In this document: positions 23,770-37,500 of the stretch, piece after piece
Position numbering within the stretch: the stretch's first letter is position 1
How the letters are laid out: each line of letters begins with the position of its first letter
Origin: Selaginella tamariscina
Taxonomy: Eukaryota; Streptophyta; Lycopodiopsida; Selaginellales; Selaginellaceae
Assembly (NCBI GenBank): GCA_003024785.1
Contig: PUQB01000583.1
Span: 93,386-157,385, forward strand
Length of the DNA stretch: 64,000 nt
Direction: 5' to 3'
Program-made: the position numbers and the translations under genes
Notes under the pieces: generated by a model
Seen by the model: only the letters and a program-made list of their open reading frames with translations
Database searches by the model: none
Told to the model about the DNA's origin: nothing

Positions 23770-24430
23770 ATATAAATTCTTAATTTTATGGGTTCGTGAA
23801 CCAAATATGTTTGGTTATTTAAATAAATTATAATCACTATTCTAACGGCTAATCCAAAATAATTTGTTCAATTTATTATTGGTTGGCATTGCATGGTCAT
23901 AGTTCAACCCCCTTTGAAGAAGAATTCTCTCAATTGGACAATTTCAAAAGATTTACTTAAAGTTCAAGAAGTGTTTTGGTGACACCTATAATATTTACAC
24001 AATAATTAATAAAATTCATTAGCTCACTTAGGATAATTATTTTGCATTTATTTTTTAGTTTCATTCTATATGATAGTTAACTATTTGAATGTATAGTATC
24101 TACTAAGGTAGCATTAGCATTAGTAGCACAGATGGTAGCTCATGCCTTTGTTCCGGTATGAGGTCTAGGTCCCTGTGAAAATAAAAGTTGATGTTGCAAA
24201 CTTTAACTATAATCGAGAAGTAGCACATAGAACCATGTTTTTTATTGTGGTGCTCTAGGTCCCATTACAATGAACTACCCAAACAAGCTCAGGCAAATCA
24301 TCATACATTTAAAGAGTTCCAAACCCTTCAATAGGAGCAAAATCTTTATGGTTATCAATAAGCTCAATGAAAAATTATTAAACAATTAAATTTAATCAAA
24401 GTTGAAATCATTTGGCCAACCTCAAGCATG
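23770..24430 (+). pseudogene. Decayed chromovirus gag piece
   Basis: This stretch parallels 25300-26100: TTTTATGGGTTCGTGAA, the 'TTTGGTGACA...' block and a ruined zinc knuckle (TTTTATTGTGGTGCTCTAGGTCCCATTACAA against the 25.93-kb copy). It is crowded with stops and deletions; an older relative of the next element. Confidence 0.45.
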
Positions 24431-25149
24431 AAGAATCATTATAAACATTTAATTTCATTCTATTCTCTTGAGTTAATAAGTCTTTTGTAATATGTGATGA
24501 GTTGCATATGGTGGAACATTGCAAATGTGACAATAAGTTCAATTTTAAAGCTAATGCTTTTTTACAGACTGTAACTTTATGCCTAATTATGCAATCACCT
24601 TTTAAGAACTTCCTTATAAGGTTCTAGTCTTTGTTATAGATTCTTAATTAATTATATTAGGTGCTATTATTGAGGAGCTAGAGCATGTACAAATCAAATA
24701 GTTCATGCATGATCTCCTTCTTACAATGTTCTAATGTCATGAAATACCAAAATATATTAAGTTAATGCTAATGCTAGTATATGCCAATGTTGTAATATTC
24801 TAAGTTGATGTTAATGCTAATATATATCAACACTAGAATATTTTAAGATAAAGGAATTAATGATTCAAATTCAGATCTAGAACTAAAGGTCCATATTCAG
24901 ATTTATATTAGTAGTCCATAAATACTAGGTTCTAATATATAAAAAGGTTAAGGTTAGGGTTTTAATATTCCGGTTCAACACCAATTTGTTAGCTAATATA
25001 CTAAGTAATTAGTATTTTTCCTCTTCTTCTTTTCTTTTTTTATAACGATTCTGTTCATATTTTATTATTGGCTTTGGGTCGTGAGAATTTGAACCATAAT
25101 TCTTTCATATTAATTGCATCCCAATCATGTTAGGATAATGACAGAATTC

Positions 25150-28100
25150 ACACAACAAGATTATACATGCATGTTTTCAGAGTTGCAGCAAGAGATCAAT
25201 GATTAACAAGAGAAAATTAACGATCGATGACAAAAAGGCATGAGCTTGCTAGGATCAAGGAATGACAAGAACCTAAGGTTTCTACTAAAAAGGTTTGATG
25301 GTATAGGGTCCCAATTTTATGGGTTCATGAATCCTAGTTGATAGGCAAACAATTACTTGAAAGTGGGTTTAGTTGGAATATTACTCACTAGTACCACTTG
25401 AGCTTAGTTTGCGCCTTTGTTGGAGAGAATTCACCTCTTCTAAACATTGTTTTGGAGTTTAAACATTGCTTTGATGACATCGAAAGTGTCTGAACGATAA
25501 TTAACAAGATTTTTTGGCTTCAACAAGGTAATATCCAATCTCAATATATGCATCGAAGTTCCACCTTTTGGCATGCGATGTGTTGTGGGATGAAGAAGCC
25601 TTAATAAACCAATTTTGTCAAGGGCTTTGCAACGATGTCAAGGACCTCCTCCTGAAATTCCATGAGGACCTAGTAAGTCTTTCCAAGGCTATTCGTCGTT
25701 CCATACGGTGCAATAATAGGTTATTTGAATAACGTTCGAAAAGGTTCTAGTAGTCCCGTTCAAGGAAATACACTTACACTACAATAGTGGCTTCACCCCT
25801 AGTTGTACCAATGGAAACCATGGTTATGCTCTAGCCCTAAACCAAGGACCAGCCCCCATGGAGTGCGAGGTCACTCAAGCTGTCTCTTGAACCCAACTAA
25901 GAAGCAACGTTGTAGGGTTTATGGTTTGTGTTTTTATTGTGGCGGTCCTAGTCATATTATAATCAAATGTCTGAACAAGCCGAGGTGTATGATCAACCAT
26001 ATTCACCTCGTGAATCCTCAATTCATCATAATCAATCAATTTTGCCATGAGAGTCCTAAACCTTTGAGCTGAAGCAACAGTTTTGAAGTTCTTAATAAAT
26101 TAAATGAAAAGTTAAAGAAGTAAGTCCAAATATTGAGTGGGAAGTCGTTTGCGACACAAGTTGAGCTTTGCATGGCCAAGGTCGCAAAGTCGTAGTATCG
26201 ACTCTATTGGACTCTAGAGCCAACACTTGCTTCATGGATCGTACCTTTGCATGTCAATACTCTATTTCCTTGAGGAAACTCTTGTATCAAGTTCTTGTTT
26301 TAGTTGTAAATTCTCAACTGTGGCATCTTAGTGCTGTTGTTGAGGAGTCTGAGCCCATCCAAGTGACCATGGGAGATATTTCTTGCAAGATCTTCTTCAA
26401 CATGATCAACAGTCCTAATATCCAGTTATTCTTGGTACACCGTGGTTTGAAATGTACAATCCAACCATTAATTGGCACAGTGATGTTTCAGTTTACCAAG
26501 AGAGGTCAAGGTTTCCAACTCTCTAGACCTAAGTTTGCATGATCTTGTTAGATGAATTCATCCAATAAGGTAAGCGGGATCCTTTCATCATTTTTTGTTG
26601 TAGCTATCACTTCGGCACCTAAGTCTAGCTTAAGTAAATCTCTAGTCTAGCTACTAGCTAATGTTTTCAACAAGGTAAACTTCTGGAACATCGACCATAT
26701 AACTGTTTCATTGATTTGGTGAAGGTGATCAACCCGGCTCTCTCCAGCGGAGTTTGAGGTGTTAATACATTAAGGAAAACCTTTTGACCGTGTTCATCCG
26801 ACACTCAAAGTCTTCAATTAGTGCACTCATTGTCTTTGTCAAACAAAAAAAAAAGATGACTCATTGTGTTTAGTAATGGATTATCATGGCCTCAATAAGT
26901 AATAGTGTGAAATCGCTATCCTTACCATAGATATTGAGCTTGCAGGGCAAGTATTTTAACAAATTAACCTTTAAGGCGTATAGCTTAGTCAGGATCCGCC
27001 AAGGAACGAGTGGAAGACTACATTTCGCATGTAGAACAAACATTTTTAGTATACAATGATGTTGTTTGGTCTCACCAATGCAGTTTTCAATACATGGCTA
27101 ACAACATCTTTTGCGAGTTCTAGACATGTTTGTGATATTGTATGATATCCTTATATATTCTAAGACATTGGAGGAGAGCACGAGAAGCATGTTCAGTAGG
27201 TGTTGCAAAAATTGCATGACCATGGCCTTGATGCTAAGCTTGAGAATTGCAATTTTGAGCAAGATCGTGTGGAGTTTCTAGGGTACATCATTCATTGAAA
27301 GGAGTTTTAATGGATCTTACCAAGGTGAGAATTGTGTTAGATTGGTAGGTCCCATAGTCCATATAAGATGTTTAATGTTTTTTCGGCTTTGCCAATTTCT
27401 ACTGCAAGTTCATCAAGGACTATTTCAAAATTGTGCTACCATTCACTAAACTCATATAAGGACAAGCCATTTGTGTGAACACCAAAGGCAAAATCTGCCT
27501 TCAATGCCTTGAAGAAGCCTTCATCTTTATTTCGATATTGGCTCATCCGAATATTGATAAGTTTCTCGCACTAGAGACAATTACGAGGTATATGATAATC
27601 ACCAATTAGGTCATAGTTTACAACGACCACAAGAATCTCATGTACTTCCAGCCGACACGAGTTTTGCGTTGTAATAGTTTCGTTGGGTCCAATTCTTAAC
27701 AAGGTTCAATTTTATCATTACGTATTGACCATGTTCACAACATGGTAAAGCGGATGCTCTATCCCGACGGTCCTACTTGACTCCTCATCTTAGTCATGAA
27801 TTAACTTTTTTGGCTTAGACCATGGTTTTTAATATTTGAATAGTAAACCCTAATTTTTAATAAAAATATATAATATTAATAATTTATATAATAAATAAAT
27901 TGAAAAGGTATTTATAAAAAATAAAAAACATAAGATTAAATTATATATTTTGATTTAATTTAAAATAATTATATAAATTGGTTTGAAATTTATTAATCTA
28001 AACCACTATAGTTTATTTGGTGATTTAAACAATGGTCTAAAGTCAAAATTGTCAATCCATAGTTTCAGTGAACAATGATAAGATTTTCTAGAATCATATC

Positions 28101-28560
28101 GATTGAAGTTGATGGTTACTAAGGTGTTGCAGGCTTCAATGGATTCTAACATTCTTGACATGGTTCGTGTGGCACTACCAATAGATTCAGTTGCTTAGGA
28201 TTTATGAATCATATTACTCTAGACAAAGCCTTGAGTTATGATTCTCAATATAACTTTGGTAACTACAGTTCAAGTTCCAAGATGGGTTGTTACTATATAA
28301 TAATTTTGTTTACATTTCAAATGACCCATGTCGTCTTCAATGTTACAGAATTGTCATGATAGTCGTGTTGCTGGACATTTTGGCACCCACAAGATATTTG
28401 AGTTGATTACTTGGGATTACTGGTGGCCTCAACTTCGACAATATGTTGTAGACTTTATTCACACTTGTGATATTTGTTATTGGTCCAAGGTCACTCGCCA
28501 TTGTCCATATGGGTTACGTTAGCCATTGTCAATTCCAACTAATCCTTGAAAGTCAATCTT
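25150..28560 (+). mobile_element. Decayed Ty3/gypsy chromovirus internal region
   Basis: Pieces in order: gag C-terminal part at 25610-25735 (NDVKDLLLKF, IRCNNRLFE) matching the gag of the complete element at 50 kb; a CCHC knuckle CFYCGGPSHIIIKC near 25930; protease remnant LLDSRANTCFMDRTFA at about 26200 with the catalytic G changed to R; reverse transcriptase remnants at 26990-27300 with stops through the YxDD region; RNase H and linker pieces to 27780; and the integrase HHCC region at 28330-28520 (GHFGTHKIFELITW, CDICYWSKV). About 230 bases of AT-rich DNA (27820-28050) interrupt RNase H and integrase. No LTRs were found. Not functional. Confidence 0.75.
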
Positions 28561-28759
28561 CATAAACTTCATCACTGACCTTCCTTGATCGAAGGGTTTG
28601 TGCGGCTTTAATTATGGTGGCCCTATTCATGATTCATTTTCTTGTACGGTCTGCCCAATGATGGTGCTTGTCAAAAGCTGATGCATATGGGCGTTTAACT
28701 TATGCAGAATGTTTCCAACTTTAAGATAGGAATATTCCAAGCATATTCTCTAAGTGGCA

Positions 28760-29370
28760 ATATTTGGGTTTAGTAGGATGAGTAAGCGAAAACAGAGAGG
28801 GGCTATCATAGAAGCTCAGAATGAAGAACAAGAAGAAGTTGATCCAACAGGTCGACCTCCCAAGTAAATCATGATGAATGCCCTAAATGAACTTTAGAGA
28901 GATGTTCTAGGGTTGAACAATCAAATCAATAATGAGCAATACGAGTTCTAGTGGCCGCCCTAGTACTAGACGCTCCAAAACCAGGTGCATGAAGGAAAAT
29001 GAAGCATCATGTTCCCTAAGTTAGAGTTATGTTCCTATAAGTTAGAGTCTTCAACTGAAGAAAATGTTGGTGCTCCCAGTAAGTTCAAATTGTTAAAGAT
29101 TTTAAACTTTAAGGGTTCAAAGGATTATAAGGTTTTGGATAACTAGTTGTACAACATTGAGAGCTATTTCAAGGCTGCATCTGTTCAAAAGTCAGAGAAG
29201 GTTGCATGTGCTCAATCTCTCAAGGGAGAAGCTTAGTGGTGAAATATTGAAAGTGAACAAGGGCACCAAAATAAGTAGAGTCATATGAAATGCAAGATTC
29301 AAAAGCAGTACATGTCAGATGATCTTGGATTACGATTGCGAGCTAACTTGATAACATGTAAAAAGGAATT
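28760..29370 (+). pseudogene. Decayed gag of a second gypsy-like lineage
   Basis: With stops, reads ...FKGSKDYKVLDN-LYNIESYF..., then ...EKVACAQSLKGEA-WW..., the retrotransposon gag pattern (W-L..iE..F...A..L.g.A..WW). Distinct in sequence from the chromovirus gag. 29400-29900 is AT-rich, with HSE-like GAATATTC words at 29525-29570. Confidence 0.5.
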
Positions 29371-29913
29371 TGGGGAGACTTAATGAATTACACTTATCAG
29401 TTTAAAAGTGTGTGACATTTGATGCATGTTATAACTAAAATGGGCATGGCTATAGTCTCATTTCCTAATAATCAGCAATTTTATCTATTTAGTTAGCATT
29501 TTCTAATATTAAAGGAATATTTTAGAATATTTTTGAAAACAGAATATTCTTTAGCATATTCTATTTTGTATTCTACCCTTTAATAAATTATAGCATTCAT
29601 TGAACAAAAATTAATAACATTATAAAAGTAGGGTATTAAATTATATAATATATTGCCTAATATAACAATTAAGGAAGAGCATAAGAGGTACATTATATAA
29701 ATATTGATGTTGTTATTAAAATATTAATATTTAAATATAACATTATTAAAAAATTTGTAGTAGTAATAATATATATAAAAATCCTATAATAATATAGTCA
29801 ATCTTCCATATTTTTTTAAATTTATATAGTTAAGTAAACAATTTGGTACTATTATTAAAGAGTTTATAATAATTATGAATATTAAATATATATTTTATAA
29901 TTTTGTAATTGCT

Positions 29914-32900
29914 TTAAGCTTCAGAAAACATACATTCCCTTGCAGTTTTGTTAATCGTGACTTTATCAACGCTTCTTGACATCCACCCATATCGAATGGA
30001 TTTAACATTTATAAAACATGCTGGGTCTTTTTGATTGGGAGACCATGTTTTCTCTAGGCATCCATTATATCTTTCGCTCTCCTTCTTGTCGCCTTTTTTG
30101 TGGTTTGAACCATGCAACCTTAACAATACTATTTTTGTGATTACTTCAGGTGTGTCGATAATTTGACCCATCCAAATAGGCTGATTATATGACGCATCTG
30201 GAGTAATGAGAACCATCATTAGTTTTTGAAGATCCTTGCACAATCAAAGTATGCTTTAGGTTTTTGGTTCCTTTGTCCAACAAAGTGTGGGGTTTGCACT
30301 TCCACATCACTACTGGCTTCTATGTCGTCTGTGCTCAGTGATGTCATTTCAATCTCCTCTCGCCACCTTGTTTTAGGCCAAAAAAGGGTGTTTGCAATTC
30401 GTACTTGTGACAGTAGGCCCTTCCAACTCTCGAACAACAGTCTCCCAATAGTCGACCACATGCTTATATAGTTCTGAGTAACCAGTTGCCTTATCAGAAT
30501 TCTTTGGCATCGATTTTTGAACCCATGCCACATATTTTTTGATGCCATCAATAATAACCTCTTGTTCCTTGAGCTGGGCACTCAATGGAATAGGGTCTGG
30601 TTGTCCTTCTGGGAGAAGTGGCTTTCCATTCTCTCCACTTTTGAAGAGCATTAAGCCCTCTTTCGGTAACCACTCCTGCTCTGATGGCCGTAACTTGTAC
30701 TGCATAATAGGTATACCATCTCGTATGGAGAAAAAGAATTGTAGCGGCACAAGGTGACCAACTAAAGAATCACTCCCTTCTTTTATATACTCCTTGAGAA
30801 ATTTTTTGAAGTCTGGCACCTCAGTCACAAGCAAAGCACAACTTTTTTTGGAGATGCAATTTTCAAAAAGATTCATCATATGCGGTAAGGTAAGTGCACT
30901 TGTCCTTTTTGTAGAGTTGGAGACCTTGCTGAAGAACGCATCAATATCTTCATGAGTGTGACCAACCATAAGGAAACTGAGCGTGATTGTTTCAAAACAC
31001 CTTTGGCAACAAGCATTGACAAGTATGCTAGCACATATCTAGAAAATAAAAGTAAGTATGAGCTTGAGAAACCCTTAAGTAAAATGATTTACCTATTTTT
31101 GTTCTCGCCTGCACAATTATCCATCTGTAAAAGCAAATGACGAGGAAGCTTATTTGATGTTGAGGACACATGTACACTATTTGAGCTAGATCCCTCCACT
31201 GAACCTGAACTCTCAACAGGGCCATCTGTTTTTTGTGCAGGCTGTTGACAATGCCTCTCATATTCCCAAGTAGCCTCAAGTGCAGACGTGTTCATGAGAG
31301 CATTATGTAAAGGTTGAAGGTGTTGTTTCTTCACTTTGAGATCACTGATAGGACTTGTCTGTGAGTGGGCTTCAAGGANTTCTGAAACACATGGCCAACG
31401 ACCCAATAGTGAAATTGGAGTCGCTAGACCAATGTGGAAGTGAAAAGTGTCCATATGACTCACAACCGTGTCCATGTGTTAGCACACTGTCAATGAAATC
31501 GGAAGTTTCATGACATTTCCAAGGCACTTTGGTGTTGCAAAGAGCTTTGGAATGCTGGTCTTTGAATGATCCATCTTGTCATGGATCAAGCACAGGTACT
31601 CTGATGGGCGTGACACAGAAAGCATGCGGTGTGCATAGTACTGAGACCGGCAAGTTTGTTGTGCAATCATGTGGGCCTCCATCTTCTTTTGAATGGCAGT
31701 GATCTCCACCAAGGTTTTTGCACAAGCCTCTGCAGCCTTCAATGATGTACAAGTGTCACACTTGAAAAGCTAGAGTGTTTTGCAATCTCCACATCCTTAA
31801 AATGAGTATTCCATATGTTGTTGAAGGTACCAGTGCAGATTGCTTGGAGCCCCATCAAACTGAGGCACTTGTTCACATGTTCACACAGCTTCAATTGAGT
31901 GTAGATTGAAGGCAAAACCTTGAGATTTTCCCTGACCCCTGCATTTGTGGTTCGGCATTTGTGAGGCATCCTGTCTGCATTTGCTTCCACAAAAGCCTTG
32001 AGTATCTCTATGGCTGCCATATGTGAGAGCGGGTTTTGACCAAGCGAGTGTTCCCATGTACTGAGGTTCGCGCTCCATCTAGCCACTCATCCCTCCGACG
32101 GTAGAACGTGGTCTTTGGGATCCCGTATATACTGTACCAAGCTTTGAAGCAGATGGCCACCTTATTAAATACCATGGATGTACTCTGATAACCTGTGTCC
32201 GAGGCCATTCCATCAATACACCCAGTTAGTGCAGCATATACAAACTCATGCCTTTGCTTTTGGGTGAGCACGAAAGACATGTCTACATTGGGTAATTTCA
32301 TTCCGGTCTGCCATCTGACAACACTTCTTCTTGCAGTCAATCGTGGAAATGCTCGTAACACTTTCGGAAGATGTAGGATCCATCTTTACCCTCTTGCTGA
32401 AACTTGCAGGGGAAGATCAACCCATGAATCGCCTTTTTCTTACAATAGGACCAATGCAAGGAACCTCTTCAAATATGAGTTGTTCTTCCGGGTTGTTATT
32501 ATTGAAATCCAACCCAGAATATGTTGAACCATCTTGCCGTCTTAATTCAGATGTTCGCCACCTCACGAGGGATCCAGGATGCAATGTGCCATTAGGTGAA
32601 ACCTCTGTCACAACTACACCCACGAAGTCGGACCCTAGTTTCTCTTCTGACACTGCTTCCATTGGATTTATAGCTGTGATGATGCCTCTCCCAACTCAAT
32701 CTCACGAAGAAAGAGAATCACCTCATCATCACAGCAGGCAAGCCATCATAAAAACTCGTGCTACTATTTGTTTGTGACTCTGCATATTCTGTGTCAGCCT
32801 TGACTTCATCCAAATTCCACAATACAGGAGAACCCTCCTCAAATTCCATTCCAGAACCTCAACATGCTTGTAAATGGTGTTCACCCATACGTACACACAA

Positions 32901-33025
32901 GATCCTTGGGCAATATTGTGACATGATGCATTATCATCTCGAACTTCCACAGTTCCAGTGCCAACTATCTCGTTTGTTCCGAAGAAGACATACTTTATCT
33001 CCAGTATTAACATATTGTCCTGCAC
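29914..33025 (-). pseudogene. DUF7869-type transposase-like gene, decayed
   Basis: Read from 33025 downward. First comes an N-terminal piece with a VGTGTVEVRD accessory domain, then a region ending PEEQLIFEEVP. Next is a helical region (LTQKQRHEFVYAALTGC, KVAICFKAWYSIYGIPKTTF), a central part (AAIEILKAFVEANADRMPHK), and the RNase-H-like signatures LLLQMDNCAGENKNR (31090) and GHTHEDIDAFFSKV (30925-30966). A C-terminal domain (MMVLITPDASYNQPIWMGQI) follows. These signatures are typical of the DUF7869 family of eukaryotic transposase-like proteins. The parts lie in different frames with breaks near 32060, 31745, 31480, 30580 and 30240, more than introns explain, so I call it a pseudogene. One undetermined base (N) sits at 31379. 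Its 5' end is 135 bases from the left palindrome array, so the array could also belong to this element. Confidence 0.65.
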
Positions 33026-33160
33026 ATAAATAATTGGTTATTTATGATATCTGTTTATGCAATATTTTAAGAAATCATAACTGCAGTTGCTTAATAATAT
33101 GCATGTGCAATAATACATAATTATATAGATAATATCTCATGCTTTATTAATACAACTGAT

Positions 33161-34010
33161 GGGGGGATTAATCCCGCCACGACTCCCTCCGACGAGGAAC
33201 GGTCGGCGGGATTAATCCCCGACTCTACCCTTCGGAAGAGTCGCGGGATTAATCCCGCCGCGACTACCCTTCGGAGAGAGTCGGCGGGATTAATCCCGCG
33301 CGACTCTACCCCATCGGGAGGAAAATCGGCGGGATTAATCAAATCCCTCGTTGGAGAAGGTGGGATTAATCCCGCGGACTCCCTCCGAGAAGAACGGCGG
33401 GATTAATCCCGCCCTCGGATCTTCCTCGTCGGTGGCGGGATTAATCCGCGACTCCCTCCGACAGGAAGCAGCGGCGGGATTAATCATGTCGCGGACTCCC
33501 TCCGACAAGGAAGCAGCGGCGGGATTAATCCCGCCGCCGAATCTTCCTCGTCGGAGAGGCAGCGGGATTAATCCCGTTGCAACTCCTCCGACGAGGAAAG
33601 GGGGCAGGATTAATCCTGCCCACAAGTCTGACGATGAGGAATAAGCGGCGATTAATCTCGCCCACAACTCTCTCCGAAGCTATAATTTCAAAGAGATCTC
33701 GGGATAAATCCTGTTCACAAATATTTAAAATAGAGAAGTGGTGGCGAGATTAATCCCACCACCCTTCTTTGCCTCCTAAATGATTGGCAGGATTAATCCC
33801 ACCAACAACTCTTTTTAATAAATTCAGGTACTCTTTATCAGTTGAAAGAGTTATCAGCAAGATTAATCCCACCGCTCTTTTTAAAAGCGAAGAAACATTT
33901 CTTGGATTAATTCTGCATGGCTATTAAAGAGATGGTAGCGGATTAATCTCACCTCCCCGACTAACCGAGAATATTAAGTTAAAAGTATATATAAACGGGA
34001 TAAATCCCTA
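33161..34010. repeat. Left palindrome array
   Basis: About 20 copies of a palindrome with consensus GGCGGGATTAATCCCGCC, its own reverse complement, at 33164, 33208, 33245, 33286, 33331, 33362, 33398, 33437, 33477, 33521, 33563, 33607 and on to about 33997. Spacing is about 37-45 bp over the first 13. Spacers repeat too (CGACTCCCTCCGACGAGGAA). Copies near the outer end are almost perfect and decay inward (GCGATTAATCTCG, GGGATAAATCC). Long open frames here are repeat translations. 34020-34540 is AT-rich with no gene. Confidence 0.9.
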
Positions 34011-34543
34011 ATGAAATATATTGTATCCTAATGCATTCTTAAACCCCTAAATTCTAATTTTAAAAGAGAATGTAAAAGAGTGAATCTTTATAACTATATC
34101 TAAATTTGTTTATAATACTTACTTGTAAATAGCACTGAAGGCGCCGTGCTTTTCTATAAATAATAGCGCACCCAATTTAATGTCGCTCCTGAGCTAATCA
34201 TTCACCGGAAATGTAAACCCCTAGTTTGTCTTTTTTAAGGTACAAACAATTCTAAAAAATAAGCCCTTGTTTTTGTAAAAAGTAGTTAACATACCAGGGG
34301 TTGAACATGGGTTTGTTTTCTTAACTTGTAGTTATTATAGTTAGTATACCTTGTAATATTCTTTTATTTTTACTCTTGTTTGTAGTGTTGTTTGTTTAGT
34401 AGTAATTTCCTTTGTTTTTCATATAGTTTATTTTCTTTGTTTTGGGTTTGTTTACTACATTGTATTTACAAGTTGTTGTGATGGTTGTTTATAACATAGC
34501 TTTTTTGTGGTTTTTTTATAACTCTAAGCTTTCATTTATTAAA

Positions 34544-37500
34544 CTAAACAGCAAACATTAAATCTCTAATTTCCCACTTCTCTTTCTTCCAAGCTTTTTC
34601 AGGGATAATAATTACTCCCTGCTGAATGCATTCAAATGCAAACCTTCTAAAAACTTCATTTTGCATCAGTTTTGGCTCCAATGTAAAGTTGAAGCTACCT
34701 TTTTTTTTCTCCTGTAATCTCTGTGCACCGCTAGTGACATCATTAATCTTCACAAGCCTGGCACCTGAAACATTCAAAACCACGGCAGCAACAACCTTGT
34801 GCTCAAAAGGAGAACGAGAATTTAAATTTGCTTCCCAATCTGAAGGCAAGTCCTCAACAATCGTTACAGAAATCTGGTAATAAATAACAATATTAAAAGA
34901 CAAAAAAGAGAAAAACAAAAGAACCTGAGAGTTGTCTTTGACTTGTTTATGAGGAGCTTGAGCTCGAGACATGGAAGGCAGTCGTTGCTTATACATGTTA
35001 GATCGTTGGAGGTTCCTCTGTTTCCTAGTGGCCTATATAAGGCAAATAAAATGATTAAAAGAAATTAAGAAAGTGAAACAGGACCTGAACATTGTCTTCA
35101 ACTTGTTTACTCATCATTAAAGGGGAGTGGTTTGTTTTGTGCATCTCAAAGCTTTTTTGTTGGTTGCAAGCCTTCATCAAAAAATTTTAGAATGAAAACT
35201 CTACAAAAGCAAGAAGTTGAACTCCAACCTTTTGTATGCGTGACAATGGATATTTGATGATCCACCCCTGACCGGATAAATCGCCAAAAACCTCCACGTC
35301 AGGCTCAGGTGGATATGGAAGTTTCTCAGTAGCAAAAACTGGATCAACAGAAAGGATAGCAACCCGAACATCATTTGTCCCAAGTAGTTGATGATGTACT
35401 GTGGAGTTTGGATCACAATTGTCAATTGTTCCTACTGCCACGACATCGCCCTTGTTGTTGAGGAGTAGAACTTCATCACCGTTTGCAACATATGGAACTT
35501 CTTCGTTATGGTCATGTGGAATATGCTCATTATTGTCAATCTTATCCTATAAAACACAAACCATGAAACATTAAGTAAATCATGCCATATGGTTACCTCA
35601 TTTTCATTTTGTTTCCAAATCATTTTGGGTTGGGTAGGAGCCTTTGCCTGAAATTAAAAGGCATCTTCAAATATTAAGTTTTAGAAAATGGCTTATACTT
35701 ACAGCTTGCATGTTTTGCATGTCGACTACAACCTGTTGCACCTATAAAAGCATATTTATATTATTACATGTTGAACATTTCAAAAAAGACTTACATTTTG
35801 TTGGTTATCATTTTCTAATGTGGAAGGAGTGGGTTGATTAATATCAGAATTTCCCTGATCACATGACTAGTAAGATATGGTCAATGCATTTGTATTGAAT
35901 TTCTAACTACATACCTGCTTAGATTGTCTCCTCTTCTGGGTAATAATTGCAATGTCCACCTATATAACACATAGCGAAAATCGTCAATACAAGTCAGCAA
36001 ACATGAAAAACTTCCAACCAACCTCTTTGCTAGTCCGGTGCAATTTGGCTGACGAAGATCTTGTCTGCTAAAGTAACAAAACACATTATTTAGATTTATG
36101 TGAATTGAACTCAACAACCAACCTCTTCATCGTCTTCTTGCAAATTAGATTGTACATTAGGTGTGCTTGTTGGTTTGGGTACATTCTGCTTGTTAACATG
36201 TGTACTAGTTTGCATACTATTTTGTGCTTCTTCTGTATCATCACAAGTCCTTGTAAAAAATTCCTACATGAAATATACATAAGAAATGAATACTATAATG
36301 AAAGAATGTACTACACCTGGTCAGCATGTGACATTTGTTCTACATGCCTTTCTTTGTCTTGCTTATGATGTGTTCTTGTAGTGGAAAAAACCTACACAAT
36401 GGACATACAAATTAGAAAAAAATAAATCAAAGTGGTTGCACATGATTAGCCTGTGATGTGCTCTCTAAAGGCCTCACTATGTCGTCTTTATCACTTGTTT
36501 CAAGGGAGTTTACCTATGCAAATGTTTAGTTAATTAATAAATATGACAATAAGCTAGTAAAAAGATGTACTACACCTGTGGAGCTTGTGACATGTTTCCA
36601 GAATGTGCGCCTTTGTTTTGCTTATCAAGTAACCTCCTTGAAATAACCTACACAAACATGGATGCATTGTGAAGACAAAAATTACATTCAAGAAATTCAC
36701 CTCCTCAGTCTTCTCAACACTCCTGAATTGAGAATCATTTGGATTTAACTCTGATGGTTCCAAGTCATCCTCATAAGCTAACTTTGTTAAACACTCTGGC
36801 CACAAGACAATCTGCTGCAACTCTAATGTCGAGAGTCTTTGACCTATCAAAGGTACATTGCTTGTTTTACCATCAATGGATAGAGAAGTTATCCGTGCTC
36901 GTAAACAAGGAATCTCATCTACTTCCAATCCTTCCACGATTGCAAATCCAATAATATCTAACTGGCTCTTATAATAGCTTGGCTTCTCCAATCTAGCTTC
37001 AAAAAGTCGCACAAAAAAATGTAAAAGCTTGCCAGGCATAGAGAAATCACCAGAGTAAAGAATGACCTCTGACTCACCAAACTTGTACACAGGTAAATCA
37101 GGCTTCCTTCGCTCCACCTTTGTCAAATTGTGCCTTTGGTTTGCTAAGACATTTACAACCATCTTGTTGATGAATTTCTCTGGACACTCATAAACCACAT
37201 CTTCACCATCCTCAATAGGGAATACAATAGGTGGCAAATCTCCTCGCAACTTTATCTTCTTCACCAAAGTCTCTTTCTTCACATGCCACAACTGGTTTTG
37301 TTTGTGTTTCTCAAAATTTGGCTCTGTGAAAAGCGGGAATGTTTTGTACACTTCATCACGAATGATTCTTGCGCAAGCCACCCGAGAATTCCACTGATCT
37401 ATATACCCACTATTCTTTAAAGCCCATTTTCCAGCACATTTGCCTTCTTCGTAATCTCCTTCTATGCGCCAACAATCTTCCTGGAGAGGGACAACACCAA

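Noticed and set aside
33121-33667. Long open frames on both strands in the left palindrome array
   Set aside because: They translate the repeat itself (GLIPP/GINPA units on both strands) and arise from the periodicity of the array.
33161-34010. CRISPR-like array
   Set aside because: Regular 18-bp repeats with about 22-bp gaps, but the spacers are repeated too, the repeat is perfectly palindromic and decays, no cas genes are present, and the surroundings are a plant transposon.
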